A model generated the notes under the pieces. The model saw only the letters and a program-made list of their open reading frames with translations, was not told the DNA's origin and made no database searches. From the NCBI RefSeq assembly GCF_005217455.1, contig NZ_SZPQ01000044.1, positions 1 to 33,971 of the forward strand: a stretch of DNA of 33,971 nt, in the 5' to 3' direction. Both the position numbers and the translations under genes were made by a program. Positions 19,970 through 29,459 of this stretch are shown here, one piece after another; position 1 is the stretch's first letter, and each line of letters starts with the position of its first letter. Origin of the DNA: Martelella alba. Its GTDB lineage: Bacteria > Pseudomonadota > Gammaproteobacteria > Enterobacterales > Enterobacteriaceae.

Positions 19970-21130
19970 TTACCTCTTACCGGCCGCCTGGAAACCATTT
20001 TCCAAATCGGCTATTAAATCCTGGCTGTCCTCGATACCCACCGACAGGCGCAACAGCGTTTCGCCGATGCCTGCCGCAGCCCGCGCTGGCGCCGCCATGC
20101 CGGCATGGGTCATGGTGGCCGCATGGGAGATCAAGCTTTCTACGCCGCCCAGCGATTCAGCCAACGTGAACAATTCCAGCCCGGATAAAAAGCGCCGCAA
20201 AGCGGCTTCATCGCCATCCAGTTCAAAACTCAGCATGGCGCCGAACCCCATTTGCTGGCGAGCAGCGATGTCGTGGCCGGGATTGCCCGGCAGGCCAGGA
20301 TAATACAGCTTTTTCACCAGTGGTTGCTGCTGTAAATACGCCAGTATTTCCTGCGCATTAGACTGTTGTTGTTTGATTCGCGGGTTGAGGGTGCGCATTC
20401 CCCGCAATAACAAGTAGCTATCAAAAGCGCCGCCGGTCACGCCGATATTATTGGCCCACCAGGCCAAGTCGGCGGCCATTGCCGCATCTTTGGCGATAAC
20501 CGCGCCGGCCACCACGTCCGAGTGGCCGTTTAAGTATTTGGTGCAGGAATGTACCACCAGATCCGCGCCCAACGTGAGCGGCTGTTGCAGCGCCGGACTG
20601 AGAAAGGTGTTATCCGCCACGCATATCGCCCCGACTTGATGCGCGGCGCGGCAAATGGCGGCGATATCCACCACGCGCAGCAAGGGATTGCTCGGCGTTT
20701 CGATCAACACCAGTTTAGGGCGTTCGGCCAGGGCCGATGTCAGCGCGTGCGCATCGCCCTGATCAACGAATTTAACTCGATAGGCGCCGCGCTTAGCGAG
20801 ACTATCGAACAAACGATAACTCCCGCCATAACAGTCATGGGGCGCCACCAACAAGTCGCCGGGTTGCAAAAATACCGTGCAGACCAGATGAATGGCCGAC
20901 ATGCCGCTACTGGTCAGCACCGCGCCGGCGCCTTGCTCTAATTCAGCCAATGCGCGTTGTACGACATCCCGGGTGGGATTGCCCCGCCGGGAATAGTCGT
21001 GAGCCCGAGGTTGGTTGAAATCGATAAAGTTGTAGGTGCTGGAAAGGGTGATCGGCGGGACGACGCAACCGAACTGTTCGTCATTGTTGAGTCCGCTGCG
21101 AACGGAAATGGTGGCCTGCTTGCGCGTCAT
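19970..21130 (-). CDS. metB: Cystathionine gamma-synthase MetB
   Basis: The 386-residue PLP enzyme joins O-succinylhomoserine and cysteine to cystathionine, the committed trans-sulfuration step to methionine. Length is identical to E. coli MetB. Motifs of the Cys/Met PLP family are visible: YSRRGNPTRD, LTSSGMSAIHL, APHDCYGGSYRLF, VADNTFLSPALQQPL and the PLP lysine in SCTKYLNGHSDVVAG. It heads the metBL operon and diverges from metJ across a 325-bp control region with a met-box array. Confidence 0.97.
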   Translation of the reverse strand: MTRKQATISVRSGLNNDEQFGCVVPPITLSSTYNFIDFNQPRAHDYSRRGNPTRDVVQRALAELEQGAGAVLTSSGMSAIHLVCTVFLQPGDLLVAPHDCYGGSYRLFDSLAKRGAYRVKFVDQGDAHALTSALAERPKLVLIETPSNPLLRVVDIAAICRAAHQVGAICVADNTFLSPALQQPLTLGADLVVHSCTKYLNGHSDVVAGAVIAKDAAMAADLAWWANNIGVTGGAFDSYLLLRGMRTLNPRIKQQQSNAQEILAYLQQQPLVKKLYYPGLPGNPGHDIAARQQMGFGAMLSFELDGDEAALRRFLSGLELFTLAESLGGVESLISHAATMTHAGMAAPARAAAGIGETLLRLSVGIEDSQDLIADLENGFQAAGKR

Positions 21131-21189
21131 TTACTCGCATCCTGGTCAGTGCTGTAGAGTGGAGTTGAAAGAGTAAACCGCTCATCGAT

Positions 21190-21221
21190 AGACGTCAATA
21201 CATCTGGACATCTAAACTTCT
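21190..21221. promoter_or_regulatory. MetJ operator array (four met boxes) between metB and metJ
   Basis: Four directly adjacent 8-bp units resemble AGACGTCT: AGACGTCA (21190-21197), ATACATCT (21198-21205), GGACATCT (21206-21213) and AAACTTCT (21214-21221). The next unit, TTGCGTGT, is degenerate. E. coli has a comparable array in the metJ-metB region. MetJ with SAM should repress metBL and its own gene. The rest of 21131-21455 holds no gene; a GC-rich CCCGCCCGGCGAGCCGGG palindrome-like patch lies near 21302-21319. Confidence 0.85.
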
Positions 21222-21455
21222 TTGCGTGTAGATTGAGCAAAGTATAAATAACAGCTAAAATTATGCGGTTTTAAAGTGTTAAAATCGTATACCTCTTGTA
21301 CCCCGCCCGGCGAGCCGGGTCGAGGGCGTTATGATAGGAAATGGTGATAAGTCGCAAAACAGGTGGGTACAGAGTAGTGAGCCACCGGCATTTTAGGCAT
21401 AATTAGCCCGTTTTCGGTGAAGATTATTCATTTTATATAAGAGTTAAGGTATCCC

Positions 21456-21773
21456 ATGGCGGAATGGAAAGGCGAATATGTCAGCCCTTATGCTGAACAT
21501 GGTAAAAAAAGCGAACAGGTCAAAAAGATAACGGTATCTATTCCGCTTAAGGTCCTGAAAATCCTGACCGACGAACGAACCCGGCGCCAGGTTAACAATT
21601 TACGCCACGCCACCAACAGCGAATTGCTCTGCGAGGCATTCCTGCATGCCTTTACCGGACAACCGTTGCCGGACGATAACGATCTTCGCAAAGAGCGCAA
21701 TGACGAAATCCCGGAACAGGCCAAGGCGATGATGCGTGAAATGGGCATCAATCCTGATACCTGGGATTATTGA
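21456..21773 (+). CDS. metJ: Methionine repressor MetJ
   Basis: The 105-residue ribbon-helix-helix repressor uses S-adenosylmethionine as corepressor and binds met boxes cooperatively. Length and almost all residues match E. coli MetJ. The DNA-contacting beta ribbon is [15 protein letters not shown], followed by the helices ([20 protein letters not shown]) and the conserved [11 protein letters not shown]. Its target arrays lie before metB, metJ and metF in this window. Downstream, synteny breaks: in E. coli the next gene is rpmE, here an F-box/ankyrin gene is interposed. Confidence 0.98.
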   Translation: MAEWKGEYVSPYAEHGKKSEQVKKITVSIPLKVLKILTDERTRRQVNNLRHATNSELLCEAFLHAFTGQPLPDDNDLRKERNDEIPEQAKAMMREMGINPDTWDY

Positions 21774-21817
21774 TACGGTGAATCGCCCTGCGCCGACCGT
21801 CTGCGGGTGCCGTTAAG

Positions 21818-21836
21818 GAGCGTCTCGCGACGGCTC
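21818..21836 (+). terminator. Possible metJ terminator
   Basis: GAGCGTC (21818-21824) and GAC-G-GCTC (21829-21836) form a short stem with one bulged base and a 4-nt loop. A pyrimidine-rich stretch (GTCTATCTTTCTT) follows instead of a clean T-run. Weak evidence. Confidence 0.35.
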
Positions 21837-22403
21837 GTCTATCTTTCTTCGATACCCATGCCGGCACGATACCATTTTGGAATATTCGCGCTCCAGACCA
21901 AGTCATTCCGTGTCCGTATTGTCGGCATGCCATACCCCTCCCGCCGCAAACCGCATTGACCTCCGGGGAAGAAATACCGCAATACGTCAAAGCGGCATAC
22001 CCCCTAGATAATATCAGCCGCGACGCGGCGGCGAATGAGAAGGCATTCCGTCGTCACCCATTGGCCCATTTACCATAGACGCCAGGTAAGAGACGAGATG
22101 TCTCTCATGATGCTCGGGAGTATAGACAATACTGTGGCTTAAGGGGGCACACACGGTCAGCAAAGAGGCGGCGGTAGGTATGGTGGAAATAAATTGCCGG
22201 GAGCGCCGCCGAAGATGTGTTTGTAATGCCCGAATTGAGATAGGGGCATACCCCTTCGAGCCTTGTCGTTTAACGACTGTTGATAACAACTTTGCTGTTA
22301 AATAAAAGCATAAATTACTCTTTAAAAAATCAATGATATCTAATTTAAGGCCGGTTTTATATTCTCGCTATGGAATAACGTATTTGAACAAGGTCCCCGC
22401 TGA
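21837..22403. other. Gene-poor stretch upstream of the ankyrin gene
   Basis: No convincing gene was found here. An open frame on the minus strand (22014-22289) could encode 91 residues but begins with TTG, lacks a ribosome site and resembles nothing known. The octamer CATACCCC occurs three times (21931-21938, 21996-22003, 22247-22254). The last 120 bp before the ankyrin gene are clearly AT-rich and presumably hold its promoter. The two short half-sites CGTTTA (22267-22272) and TGTTGA (22278-22283), 11 bp apart, resemble a PhoP box. E. coli lacks this segment, so it is probably part of an acquired islet or a decayed remnant. Confidence 0.5.
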
Positions 22404-24326
22404 ATGAACTTGACCCCCCGCCCTGTGGCGCACATGGCAATTAACAATGATATAGCGTTGTCTTCCGACGGTAGGGCTGGCCCTGGCCCAGAATTAACCA
22501 GACGATTAAGCGCTGTAAACAACCCGCCGGTTTCACCGCTGACACGGCACAATGACCACAGTTCGGCAATTGCCGGGCGCCCCGCCATTTTGGGCTCTAC
22601 GGCCCTGACCGCCGAATCCACGCAGGCACATCCACGGCAAAACCTTACGCCGACGCTTACGGATCTGCCAAAGGAGATTATAGAAATGATCCTGAAAAAA
22701 ATGGACTTCGCCGATATCGTGGCAGTTTCCAGTATATCGCCGGATTTTTGTCGGGAAGCGGTACGGATTGTTTCACGTCAGGATCGACGTGAGATTACCA
22801 GGAAAATTTTTAACCAAATCGCGGCGGGTAATAATCAACTACTGAGTTTTTGCCAAAAAATCAATTTACCGCTGGAAAGTCTGCGAGACGATATTTTCGG
22901 GAAATCGGTTTTGATGGAAATCATCCTGTACGGCAACATCAATCAGGTGAACAAATATCTGTCGCATTATCATGTTGATCCAAAGGGTACGGATAAACGA
23001 GGGCGAACTCTTTTACATTATGCCGCGGTTAAAGGCAATCCTGGTATTTTTAAGAAAATTACCAAATTACCCGGTATCGATATCAATGCCGGTAAGCGTG
23101 GAAAAGATACACCGCTGCATATGACCGCTATAAACGGCCATACCCAGATTTTGAAAATTCTCATCAGGAACGTCGAGCTGGATATCAATCGGCAAAACCG
23201 TATGGGTGATACGGCGTTGCATCTGGCGGCCAGATTCAGTCGCCGCAAAATAACCGATCTACTGCTTTCTCACCCGAATATCGATGTTAACCGGCAGAAT
23301 CGGGACAATATGACGCCTCTGCATCTTGCCGTCATGTTTCGCCAACAATACATCACCGAACAGCTTTTGCGAAAAAAGGGCATCAAGGTCAACCTCGAAA
23401 CATCTATTGGCATAACCCCGTTGCATATCGCCGCGACACTACCGCGAGTCACTATCTTGAACAAACTTTTGGTCTCGCCGGGTATTGATGTCAACCTTCA
23501 GGACACGAACGGATTCTCGATTTTACATTTCGCCGTACTTCATAGTCGGGCCCACGCGGTAGCGCGCATTCTGAAAACCCCCGGGATGACGAACAGTGTC
23601 AATGTCAAGGAGACCAACGGCGCGTCGCCTTTGCATTATGCCGTAACGCTACAACACAACCACATTCTGAGGCGATTACTCTTGGTGGATCATTTGGATG
23701 TGAATATTGCTGATAACCTGGGATTTACGCCTTTGCACTACGCCGCTTGTTACGGACGCAAAGGCGCGGCCGTCGGGTTACTGGCCGTACCGGATATCAG
23801 CATCAATGTCAGGCAGTGCCAAGGGATAACGCCGCTTTGCTTCGCCGTGATGCAAGGCCATAGTGACATTGTCAAAGTTCTGCTGAGTATGCCGTCAATA
23901 CAGCCTGATCTCGCCGATAACCTTGGTCGTACGCCGTTGCATTGGGCGGCGCACAAACATTTCCATCTCATCGCCAAGCTGTTGATAGCGGCCGGCGCAA
24001 ATCCGAATATCACGGAACACGAAGGAGAAACGGCGTTGCATTATGCAATAAAAACAGGCTGTGGGCTGATAGCCGATGACTTACTGAACGCGCCGGGAAT
24101 CAACATTAACGCGCGGCGTAATGATGGATTCACTCCGCTGCATCTCGCCGCCTTATTCGGCCATACAGCCCTGGTAAAACGGCTGCTCCGCCAGCCAGGA
24201 ATCGAAGCCGATGCGCCGGATGGGAGTAATTTGACACCGGTTGATTACGCTATTATCAATCAGCACACGGCAGCGGCGGCCATGCTCGCTGAATTCGCGC
24301 GCGTGACCTGTATGGATGGGGGCTAA
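22404..24326 (+). CDS. F-box-like and ankyrin-repeat protein, putative host-directed effector
   Basis: A 640-residue protein, not recognised as any named family member. Residues 1-85 are rich in Ser, Thr, Pro and Asn, have no signal peptide and look disordered, as in many type III effectors. Residues about 86-123 (TDLPKEIIEMILKKMDFADI onwards) fit the F-box pattern: LP-x-E, two hydrophobic positions before IL, then D-I and a Ser-rich helix ending in DFCREAV. Ankyrin TPLHxAA motifs begin at 202, 236, 270, 304, 338, 372, 408, 442, 476, 510, 543, 577 and 611; a degenerate capping repeat probably starts near 168. The spacing is 34 residues with two small deviations. Repeats share PGIDVN-type hairpins. 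No membrane segments were seen. F-box proteins bind Skp1 in SCF ubiquitin ligases, and ankyrins bind a target protein. Legionella AnkB shares this combination. The gene sits alone between metJ and rpmE, and parts of it are more AT-rich than its neighbours, suggesting transfer. Function and secretion are inferred. Confidence 0.85.
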   Translation: MNLTPRPVAHMAINNDIALSSDGRAGPGPELTRRLSAVNNPPVSPLTRHNDHSSAIAGRPAILGSTALTAESTQAHPRQNLTPTLTDLPKEIIEMILKKMDFADIVAVSSISPDFCREAVRIVSRQDRREITRKIFNQIAAGNNQLLSFCQKINLPLESLRDDIFGKSVLMEIILYGNINQVNKYLSHYHVDPKGTDKRGRTLLHYAAVKGNPGIFKKITKLPGIDINAGKRGKDTPLHMTAINGHTQILKILIRNVELDINRQNRMGDTALHLAARFSRRKITDLLLSHPNIDVNRQNRDNMTPLHLAVMFRQQYITEQLLRKKGIKVNLETSIGITPLHIAATLPRVTILNKLLVSPGIDVNLQDTNGFSILHFAVLHSRAHAVARILKTPGMTNSVNVKETNGASPLHYAVTLQHNHILRRLLLVDHLDVNIADNLGFTPLHYAACYGRKGAAVGLLAVPDISINVRQCQGITPLCFAVMQGHSDIVKVLLSMPSIQPDLADNLGRTPLHWAAHKHFHLIAKLLIAAGANPNITEHEGETALHYAIKTGCGLIADDLLNAPGININARRNDGFTPLHLAALFGHTALVKRLLRQPGIEADAPDGSNLTPVDYAIINQHTAAAAMLAEFARVTCMDGG

Positions 24327-24422
24327 CGTCCAACATCACGGGTTCCGGTCCGACGCTATGGCGCGCTGCGCGTAACCCGGTCGACAATCGCGCGATTAAC
24401 GCGCCCTTGCCGCGCCGGATAC

Positions 24423-24450
24423 AAAAAGCCCCGACCGCACGGCCGAGGCT
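24423..24450 (-). terminator. Intrinsic terminator of rpmE
   Basis: On the minus strand, AGCCTCGGCC and GGTCGGGGCT flank a short GTGC loop and are followed by five T (24423-24427). The stem is GC-rich with one or two mismatches. It begins 60 nt after the rpmE stop codon. From the other side it may also limit read-through from the ankyrin gene, which ends at 24326. Confidence 0.75.
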
Positions 24451-24510
24451 CCAGTAATGGGTGCTGCTTATGCATTGCGCCATGCGGCTTGCGCTTGCGC
24501 CCGCTATCGC

Positions 24511-24729
24511 TTATTTGCGGGAAGAGGACGGTACGCTGAAGCGTTTATTGAAGCGTTCCACACGACCGCCGGTATCGACGACACGTTGCTTACCGGTATA
24601 AAACGGATGGCATTCGCTGCAAACATCCAGGGTCAGATCATGCCCCATCGTGGAGTGCGTCTTGATAACATTACCGCAAGAGCAAGTCGCGGTAATTTCT
24701 ACATATTTCGGATGGATATCTTTTTTCAT
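24511..24729 (-). CDS. rpmE: 50S ribosomal protein L31 (zinc-binding type)
   Basis: A 72-residue ribosomal protein that bridges the 50S and 30S subunits near the central protuberance. The zinc ligands of the C+ type are present, CSCG (Cys 16 and 18) and CSECH (Cys 37 and 40), which distinguishes it from the zinc-free paralogue YkgM. Start [18 protein letters not shown] and length agree with E. coli L31 (70 residues), with two extra C-terminal residues. A structured leader precedes it, and a strong terminator follows. It diverges from priA, as in E. coli. Confidence 0.97.
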   Translation of the reverse strand: MKKDIHPKYVEITATCSCGNVIKTHSTMGHDLTLDVCSECHPFYTGKQRVVDTGGRVERFNKRFSVPSSSRK

Positions 24730-24755
24730 GGGAAACCTCGTTTTAAGGCCGCGTC

Positions 24756-24820
24756 GCTATCCGGTCGACTTTCGCCGGACACCACGCGAAGGATGTCGTG
24801 TTTCTCCGCTGCCGGATAGC
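24756..24820 (-). promoter_or_regulatory. Structured rpmE 5' leader, candidate L31 autoregulatory element
   Basis: The roughly 100-nt untranslated leader of rpmE contains a perfect 9-bp inverted repeat. On the plus strand, GCTATCCGG is at 24756-24764 and CCGGATAGC at 24812-24820, with 47 nt between; nested smaller pairings (TCCGG/CCGGA) also exist. Ribosomal protein L31 leaders with conserved structure are known in several bacterial groups, including gammaproteobacteria. Whether this one belongs to that family was not tested. Confidence 0.45.
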
Positions 24821-24834
24821 GGCGAAGGCGGCGA

Positions 24835-24863
24835 ATCATACAGAATACCGCGGCCATTTGCAA
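24835..24863 (-). promoter_or_regulatory. Candidate rpmE promoter
   Basis: On the minus strand there is a -35 TTGCAA (24858-24863), a 17-bp spacer and a -10 TATGAT (24835-24840). Transcription would start near 24828, giving the leader described above. Good match in both boxes and spacing. Confidence 0.6.
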
Positions 24864-24880
24864 ACACATCCGTACAATGA

Positions 24881-27124
<2,244 letters not shown>

Positions 27125-27357
27125 TCTCGCTTATTTTTGATTCAAATTTTGTGATTTCCATTCGAATAATATTGAAAGTTCAGCCGCTATTGGCCTTTTG
27201 CGTAACCTTTATCCCTCACAATCTGATAGAAAGAACAGAGTCATTATTAGCGATACCTCTAACGGCAATCCGCCCGAACGCCACCAACAACATGGGGTAG
27301 GAAAGACAAAGGTTAGAGATAAATTCGTCAGAATCGACCTGACGCCAGGAGAATAAC

Positions 27358-28392
27358 GTGGAACGTAAAAAGCCATCCGTCATGGCGACCATGAAGGATG
27401 TGGCGGAAAAGGCAGGGGTCTCTACAGCCACCGTATCCAGGGCATTGATGAATCCGGAGAAGGTTTCCGTTCAAACCCGGAAACGGGTTCAGATTGCCGT
27501 ACAATCCGTCGGTTATGATCCGCAACCCCTCGCCCGCCAGATCAAGCGCAGCGAAACCCGCAATTTGCTGGTCATGGTACCGGATATCTGCGACCCTTTT
27601 TTTGCCGAAATACTGCGGGGAATCGAAGAAACCGCCGATGAGCAGGGCTATCTGGTATTGCTGGCCGATTGCGCCCATCAGCAGCCCACCCGTAAAAGCT
27701 TCACCAATCTGATTATCGCCCGGCAAATCGACGGTATCCTGCTATTAGGTTCCAATCTCCCCTTCGCCATTGATAAATCGCAACAGCAGAACTTTCCACC
27801 AATGGTCATGGCCAATGAGTTTGTGCCCGAACTGGAGTTGTCGACGGTGCATATCGATAATTTAACGGCGTCCTATGAAGCGGTGGATTATCTTTTCAAG
27901 CTGGGCCATCGGCGAATCGGCTGTATCGGCGGAACAGAGAAACATCCCCAGTGCCAATACCGGACGCAAGGCTATATCCAGGCGCTGCGTCGCCATGGCA
28001 TCCCCACCGACCAGCAGATGCTGTTTCTTGGCGATATCAGCTACCAGACCGGCGCTTGCGGATTGAACACACTGATCTCGCAATCTCAACCGCCAACGGC
28101 TATCTTTTGTCACAGCGATATCATTGCGTTTGGCGCCCTGTCGCAGGCCAAGAAAATCGGCCTGACCGTGCCAGACGATCTTTCACTGATCGGCTTTGAT
28201 GATATTACGCTTGCTAATTTTTGCGACCCGCCATTGACCACCGTGGCGCAGCCGAGTTATCAGATCGGCCGGGAAGCGATGCTGCTGCTATTGCAGCAGA
28301 TCAGGCAGCATCAGATATCAAATACTTCATTGCTGCTGGACAGCAAGTTGATCGTCAGGGGCAGCAGTAGCCCGCCGCGAAAAAAAACATAA
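27358..28392 (+). CDS. cytR: LacI-family nucleoside-catabolism repressor CytR
   Basis: The 344-residue regulator represses nucleoside uptake and catabolism genes (deo, udp, cdd, nupC/G in E. coli) by binding together with CRP; cytidine relieves repression. The LacI-type HTH is at residues 11-36 (TMKDVAEKAGVSTATVSRAL), and the effector domain includes VPDICDPFF, MANEFVPELEL and GFDDITLANFCDPPLTTVAQ. E. coli CytR has 341 residues. The start is a GTG at 27358 preceded by CAGGAG at ideal distance; an ATG inside would cut into the tail before the HTH. The 233-bp gap after priA contains TTTTGTGATTTCC, a possible half CRP site. Confidence 0.95.
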   Translation: MERKKPSVMATMKDVAEKAGVSTATVSRALMNPEKVSVQTRKRVQIAVQSVGYDPQPLARQIKRSETRNLLVMVPDICDPFFAEILRGIEETADEQGYLVLLADCAHQQPTRKSFTNLIIARQIDGILLLGSNLPFAIDKSQQQNFPPMVMANEFVPELELSTVHIDNLTASYEAVDYLFKLGHRRIGCIGGTEKHPQCQYRTQGYIQALRRHGIPTDQQMLFLGDISYQTGACGLNTLISQSQPPTAIFCHSDIIAFGALSQAKKIGLTVPDDLSLIGFDDITLANFCDPPLTTVAQPSYQIGREAMLLLLQQIRQHQISNTSLLLDSKLIVRGSSSPPRKKT

Positions 28393-28484
28393 GGCGCTTT
28401 AAGCATTCCGGCGCTGGTCAAATAATAATACCTTCAGTAACATGACGGGCTGGTGACTTTCTTAAACTTAGCGAAAACACGATA

Positions 28485-29375
28485 GTGGCACAAAGAGACT
28501 ACGTCAGTCGCGGAAGGACCAATACGCGGCGCAGGAAATCAGGCAGTCGCAGCAAACGCGCGTCTTCCGGCATTTCAAAAACGATGGTCGCCTTGGCGGT
28601 CGCGGTGCTGGTGACGTTCATCGGCGGTCTGTATTTCATCGCGCACAACAAAAGCCAAGAGGCGGTCATCCTGCCCAATCACGGCAATCACACCGGCAAC
28701 GGTCTGCCGCCCAAGCCCGAAGAGCGCTGGCGCTATATTAAAGAGCTGGAAAATCGCCAAATCGGCGTCCAGACACCGACCGAGCCTTCATCGGGGGGCG
28801 AGGTGCGGTCACCGGCGCAATTGACCGACGAACAGCGCCAATTGCTGGAACAAATACAGGCCGATATGCGCCAGCAACCCACTCACCTAAATGAAGTGCC
28901 CTATAACGAACAAAGCAAGACGTCGGTGGCGAACAGTCGTCGCGGCGATTTCAATCCGCCAACGGCGCAAGCGGTGCCGCGACAGGCTTCGCCCTCCGTC
29001 CAGTCGCCGCCGCGCCAGACGATGGTAACCACGCAACCCCGCCAGGCGGCGACCGCCGAAGCTCCGTCGTCCCGCCAAACCGGCGCAACGGCGCAAATCA
29101 CTCAACCCCGGAGCGGAACCAGAACCGATAACGCGTCGAAAGAAAAGTCGCAGCGCTACCTTATTCAATGCGGCTCATATAAAGCGGTGGATCAGGCCGA
29201 ATCGGTACGGGCGCAACTGGCCTTCGGCGGGATCGAGAGCAGGATCGCCGCCAGCGGCGGCTGGAACCGCGTCATGCTCGGGCCTTACTCAAGCCGCGCC
29301 AGCGTGGATAAATCGTTGCAGGAACTTCGCGGCGCCGGCATGGCTAATTGCATTCCCATCGCCACCGGGGGTTGA
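28485..29375 (+). CDS. ftsN: Cell division activator FtsN
   Basis: A 296-residue bitopic inner membrane protein and late divisome member that activates FtsWI septal synthesis through FtsA and FtsQLB. There is a short basic cytoplasmic segment (MAQRDYVSRGRTNTRRRK), one membrane helix about residues 31-53, the periplasmic essential region (about 60-125, PPKPEERWRYIKELENRQ), then a Gln/Pro/Thr-rich linker. The C-terminal SPOR domain (about 218-293, RYLIQCGSYKAVDQAESVRA) binds denuded peptidoglycan. It starts with GTG, apparently as in E. coli. It is 23 residues shorter than the E. coli protein (319), the difference lying in the linker. Its TGA stop codon is part of the hslV sigma-32 -35 element. 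Confidence 0.96.
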   Translation: MAQRDYVSRGRTNTRRRKSGSRSKRASSGISKTMVALAVAVLVTFIGGLYFIAHNKSQEAVILPNHGNHTGNGLPPKPEERWRYIKELENRQIGVQTPTEPSSGGEVRSPAQLTDEQRQLLEQIQADMRQQPTHLNEVPYNEQSKTSVANSRRGDFNPPTAQAVPRQASPSVQSPPRQTMVTTQPRQAATAEAPSSRQTGATAQITQPRSGTRTDNASKEKSQRYLIQCGSYKAVDQAESVRAQLAFGGIESRIAASGGWNRVMLGPYSSRASVDKSLQELRGAGMANCIPIATGG

Positions 29376-29398
29376 AAAACCCCAACCCCGCCCCATCT
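29372..29398 (+). promoter_or_regulatory. Sigma-32 heat-shock promoter of hslVU
   Basis: TTGAAA (29372-29377), a 13-bp spacer and CCCCATCT (29391-29398) match the RpoH consensus (CTTGAAA, 13-17 bp, CCCCATNT) at nearly every position. Transcription should start near 29405. The ftsN TGA stop (29373-29375) lies within the -35 element. Confidence 0.92.
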
Positions 29399-29410
29399 AT
29401 AATTGCAAAC

Positions 29411-29430
29411 GCCCCAAACTATGATGGGGC
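29411..29430 (+). promoter_or_regulatory. 5'-UTR stem-loop of hslVU mRNA
   Basis: GCCCCA (29411-29416) and TGGGGC (29425-29430) form a perfect 6-bp stem with an 8-nt loop, directly at the predicted 5' end. A stem-loop at this place in E. coli hslVU has been linked to mRNA stability, so the same role is inferred. Confidence 0.7.
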
Positions 29431-29459
29431 TTCATTCTATCTTCACCGGAGAGTTGCAC

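Noticed and set aside
21748-21990. Minus-strand 80-codon open frame overlapping the 3' end of metJ
   Set aside because: It overlaps a certain gene, its composition is not protein-like and it has no ribosome site.
22014-22289. Minus-strand 91-codon open frame upstream of the ankyrin gene
   Set aside because: It starts with TTG, has no ribosome site and shows no recognisable domain. It overlaps the presumed promoter region of the ankyrin gene and is kept only as part of the non-coding description.
27125-27357. CRP/CytR operator upstream of cytR
   Set aside because: TTTTGTGATTTCC gives only one good CRP half-site; the second half matches at two of five positions, so no site was called.
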